Below are positions 49,834 to 61,436 of a stretch of 64,000 nucleotides of DNA, in pieces; positions within the stretch are counted from its first letter, which is position 1, and the number at the start of each line of letters is the position of its first letter. The stretch is from Deinococcus hopiensis KR-140 (GTDB lineage: Bacteria; Deinococcota; Deinococci; Deinococcales; Deinococcaceae), in NCBI RefSeq assembly GCF_900176165.1, contig NZ_FWWU01000009.1:1366501-1430500 (forward strand). The letters are read 5' to 3'. The position numbers were made by a program, and so were the translations under genes. Below the pieces are notes generated by a model. It had not been told where the DNA came from, did not search any database, and was given only the letters and a program-made list of their open reading frames with translations.

Positions 49834-51945
49834 ATGACCGCCGCCCCTCCCACCGAGCCTTTTCGCGTGACCGGGGGCGTGAACCGGGTCCGTTACCGCG
49901 CCGAGAGCGGTTTTACCGTCATGACCGCGCGCCTGCGCAACAGCGAGGGCGAGGACCCCGACGCCACCGTGATCGGCGTGATGCCGCCCCTGGAGGCCGG
50001 GGACACCTTCAGCGCTGACGTGCTGATGGAAGAACACCGCGAGTACGGCTACCAGTACCGCGTGCTAAACATGGTCCTTGAGGCCCAGCCTGCAGACCTG
50101 ACCGAAGAGGGAGTCGCCGCCTACCTTGAAGCCCGCGTGGGTGGCGTGGGCAAGGTGCTCGCCGGACGCATCGCCAAAGCCTTCGGCCCCGCCACCTTCG
50201 ACGTGCTGGAACAGGACCCCGAGAAGCTCTTGCGGGTCCCTGGCGTCACGCAAAGCACCCTGCACAAAATGGTGTCGAGCTGGTCCCAGCAGGGCCTCGA
50301 GCGGAGGCTGCTCGCGGGTTTGCAGGGCCTGGGCCTCTCCATCTCCCAGGCGCAGCGGGCGGTAAAGCACTTCGGGGAGGCGGCGCTGGAGCGGCTGACC
50401 GCGGATCTCTTCGCGCTGACCGAGGTGGAAGGCATCGGCTTTCTTACCGCTGACAAGCTGTGGCAGGCGGGGGGCGGAGCGAACGACGATCCCCGCCGCC
50501 TGACGGCCGCCGCCGTGTACGCCCTTCAGCAGGCGGGACAGCAGGCCGGGCACTCCTACCTGCCGCGGGACCGGGCCGAACGCGGCGTGCTGCACTACAC
50601 CCGCGTGTCTTTGGAACAGGCCCGCCTCGCCGTGGACACGGCCGTCGAACTCGGCCGCCTGTGCGACGATCCCACCGCCGAGAACGTGAGCCGCATCTAC
50701 CTGCCCCACGTCCTGAAGGCCGAGAAGAAACTGGCGAAGCTGGTCCGTACCCTCCTCGCCACGCCGCCCGCCGGGGACGAGTGGATGGTGCCAGCCGGAG
50801 CCGCAAAAGGGCTGTCGGACGAACAGGCCACCGTGCTGGACCTGCTTGACGAACACCGCCTCGTGGTGCTGACGGGCGGCCCCGGCACCGGCAAAAGCAC
50901 GACAACGCGCGCGGTGGCGGACCTGGCGGAAAAGCTCGGGCTGGAAGTTGGCCTCTGCGCACCTACCGGCAAGGCGGCGCGCCGTCTGGGCGAGCTCACC
51001 GGCCGCACCGCCTCCACCATCCACCGCCTGCTGGGGTACGGCCCCGTAGGCTTCCGGCACAACCACCTCGAACCCGCACCCTATGACCTGTTGATCGTGG
51101 ACGAGGTGAGCATGTGCGGCGACGGGCTGATGCTCTCGCTGCTCAGCGCCGTTGCGCCGGGGGCGCGGGTGCTGCTTGTGGGCGACACCGATCAGTTGCC
51201 TCCGGTGGACGCGGGCCTGCCCCTCCTCGCCATCACCCAGGCTGCGCCCACCGTGCGCCTGACCACGGTGTACCGCCAGGCCGCCGAGAATCCCATTATT
51301 CGCGCCGCCCACGGCCTGCTGAACGGCCAGGCCCCGGCATGGGGCGATCCCCGCCTCGGGCTCACCGAAACGGAGCCGGATGTGGGCGCGCGCCGGGTTG
51401 CCCTGATGGTCCGCGAACTCGGCGGCCCCGGCCAGGTTCAGGTCCTGACCCCCATGCGAAAGGGGCCGTTGGGCGTGGAAACGCTCAACACCCACCTCCA
51501 GTCGCTCTTCAATCCCGGCCAGGGGGGTGTCCGCATCGGCGACGGCGAGGTCCGGCCCGGTGACGTGGTGGTGCAGACCAAAAACGACTACACCAACGAG
51601 GTCTTCAACGGCACGCTGGGCCTGGCGCTGAAGATTGACGGGAGCCGCCTGACCGTGGACTTCGACGGCAACGTGGTGGAGCTGGCCGGGGCAGAACTGT
51701 TTAACCTGCAACTGGGCTACGCGCTGACGGTACACCGCGCCCAGGGGAGCGAGTGGGGCACCGTGCTCGGCGTGCTGCACGAGGCCCACATGCCCATGCT
51801 CTCGCGCAACCTCGCTTACACCGCCCTCACCCGCGCCCGCGAGCGTTTCTACGCGGTGGGGTCGGCCTCAGCGTGGCAGAAGGCAGCGGGCCGCCAGCGC
51901 GAGGAGCGGAATACAGCGCTGCTGGAGCGGATTCGGGAGCGTTAG
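49834..51945 (+). CDS. recD2: RecD2 family DNA helicase
   Basis: A 703-residue SF1B helicase of RecD2 type, the 5'-3' helicase that Deinococcus uses without RecBC. An N-terminal OB-fold-like part and helix-hairpin-helix segments (KLLRVPGVTQSTL, EVEGIGFLTADKL) precede the motor: Walker A TGGPGTGKST (about 347-356), Walker B LLIVDEVSMCG, VGDTDQLPPVDAG, and the UvrD-like C-terminus YALTVHRAQGSEWG. ATG 49834 is 7 nt after TATCCT, a leaderless layout. Deinococcus RecD2 is known to affect oxidative and radiation resistance. Confidence 0.95.
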   Translation: MTAAPPTEPFRVTGGVNRVRYRAESGFTVMTARLRNSEGEDPDATVIGVMPPLEAGDTFSADVLMEEHREYGYQYRVLNMVLEAQPADLTEEGVAAYLEARVGGVGKVLAGRIAKAFGPATFDVLEQDPEKLLRVPGVTQSTLHKMVSSWSQQGLERRLLAGLQGLGLSISQAQRAVKHFGEAALERLTADLFALTEVEGIGFLTADKLWQAGGGANDDPRRLTAAAVYALQQAGQQAGHSYLPRDRAERGVLHYTRVSLEQARLAVDTAVELGRLCDDPTAENVSRIYLPHVLKAEKKLAKLVRTLLATPPAGDEWMVPAGAAKGLSDEQATVLDLLDEHRLVVLTGGPGTGKSTTTRAVADLAEKLGLEVGLCAPTGKAARRLGELTGRTASTIHRLLGYGPVGFRHNHLEPAPYDLLIVDEVSMCGDGLMLSLLSAVAPGARVLLVGDTDQLPPVDAGLPLLAITQAAPTVRLTTVYRQAAENPIIRAAHGLLNGQAPAWGDPRLGLTETEPDVGARRVALMVRELGGPGQVQVLTPMRKGPLGVETLNTHLQSLFNPGQGGVRIGDGEVRPGDVVVQTKNDYTNEVFNGTLGLALKIDGSRLTVDFDGNVVELAGAELFNLQLGYALTVHRAQGSEWGTVLGVLHEAHMPMLSRNLAYTALTRARERFYAVGSASAWQKAAGRQREERNTALLERIRER

Positions 51946-52115
51946 GGAGCGCGTCGGGCCACCTCGGGACGCAGGGCTGACAGGACCGGCGCTCTTCCAA
52001 TTCGGGAACGGGTTGGACGAACACGACGCCCGCTGGCAGCGCGAGTGCCCTGCTGTTCCTCCGCCGGACCGGCACTGGCCCGACGCCTCCCCTCCGCGGT
52101 GCCCATGCTGCGGGC

Positions 52116-53212
52116 GTGACCTCGCTGCCCGTCCCTACCGCCCCGCCGCGCCTCTTGGCCTTCGCGGGAGTGGGGATTTTCCTGCTGCTCGGCATGATCT
52201 ATCCCATTTTGGGTCCGGCGCTGCCTGGCCTGAGTGGACAGTTTGGACTGAGCGCCAAGGGAGCTTCCCTGCTGCTGAGCTTCAATTCGGCCGGGGCTTT
52301 TGCCAGCGTGCTGCTGGCGGGGGCCTGCCTGGGGCTCACCTGTGCGCCTTCCTTTGCCCTCGCGCTTGCAGCCGCCCTGCTGCTGGAGCTGGGCTTCGGG
52401 ATTTTGGACGTGACGATCAACGTGTGGGTGTCCACGGGTTACGGCGAACGCAGCGCCTCGGTCCTGAACCTGCTCAGCGCGAGCACCGCGCCGACGCGGT
52501 GCTCGCGCCTCTGGCCGTGGGGCTGGCGGACGGGGACTTCCACCAACCGCTGCTGGGGTGCGCCGTCCTGGCTGCCCTGCTGCTTCCCGTGGTTCTGGTC
52601 TTGCGCGCCGTGCCCACCATGCCGGTGCCTGTGGAGGAGACGGCCCCGGGTGGACGCGCCCGATTGCTGCTGTTCGGGTTCGTGGCCCTGTTCTTCACCT
52701 ACGTGGGCCTGGAGGGGGGCGTGGGGTCCTGGGAGGTGACCCACCTGAAAGACGCGCTGGACATTTCGACGGCCAGCGCGGCGCGGCTCACCGCCCTGTT
52801 CTGGGTCAGCTTCACCGTGGGGCGGCTGGTTTCGGCGGCGCTGGCCCTGCAGATGCCCCCCGCCCGCCTGGTAACCGGCGCGCTGGTTCTGGCCGCCGTC
52901 AGCCTGGCCCTCGCCACTGTGCCCGGCGCTGCGCCTCTGGCCTACACCCTCGCCGGGCTGTTTCTCGCGCCCGTGTTTACCACCGGGCTGGTGTGGCTGA
53001 CCCGGACGGTCCCCGGTCGCGGGGCCACCACGCTGGTCTTTGCCAGTGCATTTCTCGGCCCGGTGCTGTTTTCGCCTGTGGTGGGGGCGTTCAAGGACGC
53101 TTACGGCTCGCCTGCCATTCCCGTCACGCTGCTGGGGATCACGCTGCTGTGCTTGGCCGTGGCGGCAGGGCCAGGGCGAGCAGTTCACACCTCTCGAGAA
53201 CGGGCCGGATAA
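52116..53212 (+). pseudogene. MFS transporter, frameshifted at a palindrome
   Basis: From GTG 52116 the first third (MTSLPVPTAPPRLLAFAG to SASVLNLLSAS) is a normal MFS N-terminus with its loop motif region and about four helices. The rest continues in another frame from about DAVLAPLAVGLADG to the stop at 53212, giving the remaining helices (LLLFGFVALFFTYVGLEGGV, ALFWVSFTVGRLVSAALAL, and so on). The break lies at 52480-52500 within a perfect inverted repeat. Joined, the protein is about 365 residues. The transported substrate is unknown. The 3' end overlaps the convergent FNR gene by 28 bp. Confidence 0.8.
52477..52508. repeat. Perfect 14-bp inverted repeat at the MFS frameshift
   Basis: GCGCGAGCACCGCG and its exact inverse complement with a 4-nt loop CCGA. 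The right arm encodes the expected MFS residues AVLAP; the left arm is its complement and replaces the expected coding sequence. Confidence 0.9.
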
Positions 53213-54186
53213 CCCCCGCGCTCACTGCTGTGGCCGGGCCGCACCTTCAATTCCGGGCGGACATGGTGGGCCGCGTGGTTGGCGGTGATGGCCGCCTGGG
53301 CGAATGCCACCGAGAGCAGCTTGAAGTCGTCCCCGGAGCGGGCCAGGTCCCCCACCACGTACACGCCGGGGAGGGTTGTCGCGCCCGCCGCGTCTCCCGG
53401 CACGTACTCGCCGTCCCAGCCCAGCGGCCACATCAGCAGGGGCGAGAGGTCCGGCAGGTAGCCGTTGAGGACGAATACGGTACCGGCGTCAACGGTCTGT
53501 AGCTGACCGTTGACCGTAAGTTCGGCGCTCTTTGATGTCAGGCGTTCCAGAACGGCAGGGGCCAGGACGCGAAGTTGCCCTGAGCGCCGCGCCTCCTCCA
53601 GTCGGGCGAGGCCCGCTCGATCCCCCCGGAACCCTGCTCTGCGGTGGGTGAGCGTCACTTCAGCTCCCGCCTCCGCGAGTTCCAAAGCCGCGCGGGTGGC
53701 CTGTGGAACGCCGCCCACCACCAGCACGCGCTTTCCGCTGAACGTCCCGGGATTCGGCAGATCGGTCCGCACATCGGGATGTGTTTCCGCACCCGGGATT
53801 CGCGCCTCGCGTGGCAAGAGGGCCCCCATTCCCGCCGCCAGAATCACCGCTCCCGCCGCATACTGCGTCCGGTCCGTTCCGACGAGCCACCCGCCCGCTC
53901 CACTCTCCCTTAAGCTGCGGGCCACTTCACCCGTCCGGATGTCAATGCCGAGTGGACCGAGTTGCGCCAGCAGCGCCGCCACGAGGTCTGCGGCCCTGGT
54001 TCGGGGTGAGCCGGGCACGTCGTACACCGTCTTGTCGGGGTACAGCGCCGTCAGTTGCCCGCCCACCTCACCGCGCGCTTCGAGCACCCGCACGCTCAGC
54101 CCCCGCCATCCGGCGTAAAAGGCCGCGTGCAGCCCGGCCGGACCGCCGCCGATGACCAGAATGTCGCTGTGGGGGAGAGGGGTCAT
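53185..54186 (-). CDS. Ferredoxin/flavodoxin-NADP+ reductase, TrxR-like (YumC type)
   Basis: A 333-residue two-dinucleotide-domain flavoprotein. FAD motif GGGPAGLHAAFYAGW at 12-26, the diagnostic EVGGQLTALYPDKTVYDVPG, and the NAD(P) motif VGGVPQATRAALELAEAGA. It lacks the CxxC of thioredoxin reductases, as expected for the YumC-type FNR. The start MTPLPHSD (ATG 54184-54186) has no ribosome site next to it; a 16-bp hairpin lies directly upstream. The FprA-type reductase gene is immediately upstream on the same strand. Confidence 0.88.
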   Translation of the reverse strand: MTPLPHSDILVIGGGPAGLHAAFYAGWRGLSVRVLEARGEVGGQLTALYPDKTVYDVPGSPRTRAADLVAALLAQLGPLGIDIRTGEVARSLRESGAGGWLVGTDRTQYAAGAVILAAGMGALLPREARIPGAETHPDVRTDLPNPGTFSGKRVLVVGGVPQATRAALELAEAGAEVTLTHRRAGFRGDRAGLARLEEARRSGQLRVLAPAVLERLTSKSAELTVNGQLQTVDAGTVFVLNGYLPDLSPLLMWPLGWDGEYVPGDAAGATTLPGVYVVGDLARSGDDFKLLSVAFAQAAITANHAAHHVRPELKVRPGHSSERGGYPARSREV

Positions 54187-54190
54187 GCGG

Positions 54191-54230
54191 GGAGTATGGC
54201 AAAGGGCCGGGGGTCCCTTTGCCATACTCC
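54191..54230. promoter_or_regulatory. 16-bp perfect hairpin in the 5' region of the FNR gene
   Basis: GGAGTATGGCAAAGGG and its inverse complement with an 8-nt loop (CCGGGGGT). On the minus strand it ends 4 nt before the FNR start codon and begins 18 nt after the stop of the FprA-type gene. The only GGAG is inside the far arm. It may be a processing, attenuation or translation-control structure. Confidence 0.7.
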
Positions 54231-54248
54231 CCTGCGCTCAGCCCTCGG

Positions 54249-55631
54249 CTACTTCCGGCGGTGCGTCAGCATCTCGTGCTTGTGGACCACCTTGGCGCGT
54301 GGGCGGCCCACAGCCTGCCCCTGGGCAAGTTCGTGGGCGTCCAGCACCTGCCAGTCGTGGAAGGTGTACACGTTCACGCCTTTGCCGCGCAGCAGGGCGT
54401 CCACCGTTTCCCGGCCCGCCTGGGATGCGGGCAGGAAGGCCCCAGCCTGGGCGTCGCTCAGCAGGTGGGCCACCGTGTCCACCGCGTCCTTGCGGTTGGT
54501 GCCCACCACGCCGCTGGGGCCGCGCTTGATCCAGCCCGCTGTGTACTCGCCGGGGCGGCCCGTCACGCGGCCTTCCTCGTTGGGAATCACGCCCTTTCTC
54601 TCGTCGAAGGGCACGCCGGGCAGGGGCACGCCCTTGTAACCGATGGAGCGCAGCACCATCTGCACGGGCAGCGTCTCGTACTCGCCCGTGCCCACCGCGT
54701 TGCCCTGGTCGTCCAGGCGGTTGCGCTCGATTTTCAGGCCGCCCACGTTCCCCTCGCCGTCGTCCAGAATCTCGACGGGCGATACCAGAAAGCGCAGGTG
54801 GATGCGCCGTTCTTTGCCCTCGGGCTCGCGTCCGGCAAAGTCGCGCAGCACTTCCAGGTTCTTCTTGCGGGTGTTGTCCGTGATGGCGGCCTCAGTGGAC
54901 GGGTCCACTGCAATTTCCACCGGCTTCACGATGGGGTCTGCGCTTTCCAGTTCCCCAAACTCGCGCAGTTCCTTGGTGGTAAAGGCGGCCTGAACCGGAC
55001 CGCGCCGTCCCAGCACCCACACGTCTTTGACGTGGCTGTGTTTCAACGCGTCCAGCGCGTGCGCCGCAATGTCCGAGGAATGCAGTTCCCCCACCGTCTT
55101 GACCAGAATGCGGCTCACGTCCAGCGCCACGTTGCCCACGCCCACCACCGCCACGCCCGACGCGTGCAGCAGCATGTCGCGCGCCGCCGCGTCGGGGTGG
55201 CCGTTGTACCAGGCCACAAATTCGGTGGCGCTCATGCTGCCTTTCAGGTCCTCGCCGGGAATACCCAGGCGGCGGTCCGAGGAGGCCCCCACGGTGTAGA
55301 CCAGCGCGTCGTAGTGGACGCGGGCCTCCTCGTAGGTGAGGTCGGTGCCGAATTCCACATTGCCCAGAAACCGCACGCGGGGATCCGAAAGCACCCTCTC
55401 GAAGCCCTTGGTCACGCTCTTGATGGTGAGGTGATCGGGCGCGACGCCGTAACGCACCAGGCCGTAGGGGGTGGGCAGGCGGTCAAACACGTCCACCTCC
55501 ACGGGCAGGGTGGCCTGTTTGGTCAGCGCCTCGGCGGCGTAGATACCGCTCGGACCACTGCCGATCACCGCGACGCGCAGGGGCCGTTCGGGGGAGAAGG
55601 TGGTCTCGGGCGTCGTCTCGGGCTGTGTCAT
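54249..55631 (-). CDS. FprA-type ferredoxin-NADP+ reductase (adrenodoxin-reductase family)
   Basis: A 460-residue flavoprotein. FAD site VAVIGSGPSGIYAAEAL, the family's DRLPTPYGLVRYGVAPDHLTIK segment, NADP motif VVGVGNVALDVSRIL, WVLGRRGPVQAAFT and the C-terminal YTAGWIKRGPSGVVGTN. Such enzymes pass electrons between NADPH and ferredoxin. The start MTQPETT (ATG at 55629-55631) is preferred over an extension of 9 codons. A second, unrelated-type FNR lies next to it, an unusual pairing. Confidence 0.92.
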   Translation of the reverse strand: MTQPETTPETTFSPERPLRVAVIGSGPSGIYAAEALTKQATLPVEVDVFDRLPTPYGLVRYGVAPDHLTIKSVTKGFERVLSDPRVRFLGNVEFGTDLTYEEARVHYDALVYTVGASSDRRLGIPGEDLKGSMSATEFVAWYNGHPDAAARDMLLHASGVAVVGVGNVALDVSRILVKTVGELHSSDIAAHALDALKHSHVKDVWVLGRRGPVQAAFTTKELREFGELESADPIVKPVEIAVDPSTEAAITDNTRKKNLEVLRDFAGREPEGKERRIHLRFLVSPVEILDDGEGNVGGLKIERNRLDDQGNAVGTGEYETLPVQMVLRSIGYKGVPLPGVPFDERKGVIPNEEGRVTGRPGEYTAGWIKRGPSGVVGTNRKDAVDTVAHLLSDAQAGAFLPASQAGRETVDALLRGKGVNVYTFHDWQVLDAHELAQGQAVGRPRAKVVHKHEMLTHRRK

Positions 55632-55790
55632 CAAGAGGAAGTGTATAGGGGACACCAAGTCTGCAACAGGCCAACCCGTGGAGGGGGTGTCACGGAGAGG
55701 GGCACCTGTCCAGGCAGCGAGAACGCCGCACGCTCAGAACAAACGAGAAGCCGCCCGGCGAGAACCGGGCGGCCTGCGGAAGACGGGGCT

Positions 55791-56405
<615 letters not shown>

Positions 56406-56675
56406 TTGGCTCGCCTCCTGGGCGTTGGAATCGGGTTTGCCAGGACTATCCCGGCTTGAATCACAGTGTAACCTATACCCTGAGTTTTGTAAACACTTTT
56501 GTTTCTTTAAACCATCTTTAGCTTACGAAGTCCTGTTTCAAAGTGGAGGACGTCAACTCGCTCCACATCGAAGAAAATCCTGGTGGCCCGGGTTGGCAAA
56601 ACCTCAGCGGCCCCTCATGGTCATGTCCGTCTTCGGAAGCCGCTCTAAGAAGGTGTATGCGCGCGGTACCTTTCC
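56406..56675. other. Upstream region of the DdrI-like gene
   Basis: Contains the sigma-70-like promoter at 56465-56493 and then a gene-free stretch reaching the MITE-like repeat. It is AT-rich near the promoter. Confidence 0.6.
56465..56493 (-). promoter_or_regulatory. Promoter of the DdrI-like gene
   Basis: On the minus strand TTTACA, 17 nt, TACACT: a near-consensus minus-35/minus-10 pair (plus-strand TGTAAA 56488-56493, AGTGTA 56465-56470). A TGTGA half-site adjoins the minus-10. Confidence 0.7.
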
Positions 56676-56781
56676 GGATCATCCGTTCCCTGGGCTCCGC
56701 TCCGGCGCTTCCACGCCTCTCCATCACCATTTTCCCGCTCGCTCCGCTTGGGTTGGCCCGCGGCTGCATCACGGATCAACC
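56676..56781. repeat. MITE-like dispersed repeat, copy 2 (106 bp)
   Basis: Bounded by GGATCATCCGT and ACGGATCAACC; outer flanks extend the inverted repeat (TCCGGATCATCCGT, ACGGATCAACCGGA). Aligns end to end with 30963-31069. Confidence 0.8.
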
Positions 56782-56821
56782 GGAATGCTGATGAAGGGCC
56801 AGGCAGGGGTAAAAGCGAGAT

Positions 56822-56848
56822 AAAAAAGCCCAGCCATCTGGGCTGGGC
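56822..56848 (-). terminator. Intrinsic terminator of gyrA
   Basis: AGCCCAG / CTGGGCT stem (extendable GCCCAGC / GCTGGGC) with six A residues on the plus strand giving a U-run on the gyrA side, 21 nt after the gyrA stop. Confidence 0.85.
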
Positions 56849-56868
56849 CTTTCGCGGGGGTGGCCGGC

Positions 56869-59298
<2,430 letters not shown>

Positions 59299-59405
59299 GG
59301 GGCTCCAGTCATGTCCGCGCCCGTGGCGACAAAAACCACCGGCGGAGAAAGGGGAAAGAGAGGCCCGGTTACCATCAGCCTGTGTGGCCCACCGGGTATA
59401 GAACG

Positions 59406-59434
59406 AGTATATCACATTATGCTCAGAGCATAAC
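59406..59434 (-). promoter_or_regulatory. gyrA promoter with radiation/desiccation response motif
   Basis: The perfect palindrome TTATGCTCAGAGCATAA (59417-59433) matches the 17-bp RDRM consensus bound by DdrO. The gyrA minus-10 TATACT (59406-59411, complement) lies next to it and the minus-35 position (GTTATG) falls inside the palindrome, so DdrO binding would block RNA polymerase. Cleavage of DdrO by IrrE after damage would release it. Confidence 0.88.
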
Positions 59435-59537
59435 GAATCCCGCTCCCTCAACTGCAAGCATTCTACCGCACCGGGACGCGAAAAACAGTCGCGTCGGGGG
59501 GTGTTCTTCCCCCACTGCGGACAGGCAGGATACGCCG

Positions 59538-60215
59538 ATGGTTTCTGTTCCCGACGGCGCCCTCAACTTCCGCCACCCGCTGCCCGGCCTGTACCGCAGC
59601 GGCAACCTCAGCCGTCTCACGGAACGGGGCCAGGCCGAACTGCTGGCGCTGGGACTGGGCCGCATCGTGGACCTGCGCAACCGTGCCGAGCGGGAAGTGG
59701 ACGCGCCGCCCTTTCTGGGCCGGACGGAATACCTCAACCTGCCCCTGCTGCCCTACCGAAACCAGGCGCTGAATGCGGCGAGCGCCGTGGCAGCGGGCAA
59801 CGCCGACTTCTACCGCACGTATCTGGAGCACGCTGCCAATCACGTAACGGTCGTCCTGGGGGCCCTCCTCGACGCTCCTCCCGGTCCGGTCCTGATCCAC
59901 TGCCACGCTGGCAAGGACCGCACAGGGCTGATCGCGGCCCTGTGCCTGGAACTGTGCGGCACGCCGCGCGGGCAGATCGCCGGGGACTACGCGGCGAGCG
60001 GTCTTGCCCTGGTGGACTTCTACGCGGAGTGGCGCCGGCGGAAGGTGCCCGGCGCCTGGGCCCGGGAAGCGCCCTTTGCGGTTTCCCGACCGGTGGACAT
60101 TCTCGCCGCACTGCAGTATCTGGACACGCAGTGGAACGGCCTTTGCGCCTACCTCTCCGCCTTCGGGTTCAGTTCGCGCGAGCAGGGCCGGTTGCGTGCG
60201 CGGCTCCTTATGTGA
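59538..60215 (+). CDS. Tyrosine-protein phosphatase (PTP superfamily)
   Basis: A 225-residue dual-specificity/PTP-like phosphatase. The P-loop is HCHAGKDRTG (about residues 120-129, with catalytic Cys and Arg), and the N-terminal part has the family's NFRHPLPGLYRSGNLS and RIVDLRNRAEREVD. It resembles the Siw14/LipA-type bacterial tyrosine phosphatases (PF13350). Start ATG 59538. It is divergent from gyrA, so the RDRM lies 104 bp upstream of it. The substrate is unknown. Confidence 0.86.
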   Translation: MVSVPDGALNFRHPLPGLYRSGNLSRLTERGQAELLALGLGRIVDLRNRAEREVDAPPFLGRTEYLNLPLLPYRNQALNAASAVAAGNADFYRTYLEHAANHVTVVLGALLDAPPGPVLIHCHAGKDRTGLIAALCLELCGTPRGQIAGDYAASGLALVDFYAEWRRRKVPGAWAREAPFAVSRPVDILAALQYLDTQWNGLCAYLSAFGFSSREQGRLRARLLM

Positions 60216-60281
60216 AAGCTGACAACTTCCCCCTCCCTTTGTGGGTGTTCTGTGTGATTTTTGCGCCTATGATGAATCCTG

Positions 60282-60632
60282 ATGCTGCCTCATCTGACGC
60301 AACTCGTGACCGACGTGGACGGAGCCTGGGCCGCCGCCATCGGAGGGCTGGACGGCCTGCTCGTCGAAGGCCACGCCACGACCTCCACGGACCTCAATCT
60401 TCTCGTGGCCGAGCACGCCGGCCTGATGCGCGCGGCCACCGGAGCGTATGGAGACACGCTGGGTGGCGGCGCAGTGCGGGAGCTGTACCTGCGCGGTGAA
60501 CGCCTGAGCGTGTACGTCCATCCCATTACCCGTGACTTTTTCCTGCTGCTGGCCCTGGACGGCCGCAGCAACCTGGGGCAGGCGCGGCTGTACGGCCGGG
60601 ACGCGGCCCGCAAACTGGAGGCGTACCTGTGA
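60282..60632 (+). CDS. Roadblock/LC7 domain protein 1
   Basis: A 116-residue Roadblock/LC7 protein with the helix-strand pattern (TQLVTDVDGAWAAAIGGLDG, then LYLRGERLSVYVHPITRDFFLLLALD). First gene of a three-gene set. TATGAT lies 8 nt before the ATG. Roadblock domains dimerise and regulate small Ras-like GTPases (as MglB does for MglA). It overlaps the next gene by GTGA. Confidence 0.78.
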   Translation: MLPHLTQLVTDVDGAWAAAIGGLDGLLVEGHATTSTDLNLLVAEHAGLMRAATGAYGDTLGGGAVRELYLRGERLSVYVHPITRDFFLLLALDGRSNLGQARLYGRDAARKLEAYL

Positions 60633-60970
60633 GGCTCGATCTGCTGCGCACCATTCCGGGAGTCGTCGCCAGCACCCTGGTGGGTCCTGACGGGCTGCCC
60701 ATTGAAGTCACCGGCGAGGCGGGCGAGGCGCTGGCCGCCGAACTGGCATCGTTCCGCACTGGGCTGGAGCGGATGGGCCGCCGCCTGGGCACGGGCGACG
60801 TGACCCGCGTCGCCTTTACCAGCGAGCGGGTGGAGGTCGTCGCCGTCACCCTCGGCGACTTCACGCTCGGAGCGGCCCTGGTGCGCGGACACGATACCCG
60901 CGCCGCCCAGCAGGCCCTGGCCCGACTGGCCGTCGAAATTCACGATCTGCCGCAACTGGAGAGCGCATGA
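60629..60970 (+). CDS. Roadblock/LC7 domain protein 2
   Basis: A 113-residue Roadblock-type protein: RTIPGVVASTLVGPDGLPIEV, EVVAVTLGDFTLGAAL and a C-terminal helix. GTG start coupled to the first protein and an ATGA overlap with the third, so all three are made together. No GTPase gene is present on either side. Partner and process are unknown. Confidence 0.76.
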   Translation: MRLDLLRTIPGVVASTLVGPDGLPIEVTGEAGEALAAELASFRTGLERMGRRLGTGDVTRVAFTSERVEVVAVTLGDFTLGAALVRGHDTRAAQQALARLAVEIHDLPQLESA

Positions 60971-61266
60971 TTCAGCAACTTCTCGATGTGCGCGGCATCC
61001 GCCACGTGGCCCTGGTCAACGCCCAGGGCGAGATCGTTTCCAGCGCCGGCCGCGGGGCCGATATCACGGTCGTGCAGGCGGGCCGGGCCGTGATCAGCAG
61101 CCTGCAGACGGCGTTGGGTCAGAACAGCTGGCAGGACCTGCTGCTCGACGTGAACGACGGACCCATCCTCCTGACCCCCCACGGCAACCAGGTGCTGCTG
61201 ACCGCCTTCGACGATGTGGCGAGCCTGGGCCGAATTCGCTTCGCGGTCAGGCGGCTTCTGAGCTAA
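60967..61266 (+). CDS. Roadblock/LC7 domain protein 3
   Basis: A 99-residue Roadblock-type protein: LLDVRGIRHVALVNAQGEIV and VLLTAFDDVASLGRIRFAVRRLL. It is the shortest of the three and ends the operon; no terminator is obvious. The three proteins differ, so a heteromeric complex is possible. Confidence 0.75.
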   Translation: MIQQLLDVRGIRHVALVNAQGEIVSSAGRGADITVVQAGRAVISSLQTALGQNSWQDLLLDVNDGPILLTPHGNQVLLTAFDDVASLGRIRFAVRRLLS

Positions 61267-61436
61267 GGGCACCGCAGCTGATCTTTAGATCCAGCCGTCG
61301 GCGCGAGAAGCGGAACAGTGCGGCGCACCGGGAGTGGAAACTTTTCGGTGACCCTCTCAGAAGTTGGAGCGTGAGGTGCGCCGCACCTGGTGCCTCTCCG
61401 GAAGATGCTGTTCTCCTGAAGGCCAGTGGGGCCGTC
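61267..61436. other. Spacer between the Roadblock operon and the transposase relic
   Basis: About 170 bp without a gene; it contains the short palindrome AGGTGCG-C-CGCACCT (61374-61388). Confidence 0.45.
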
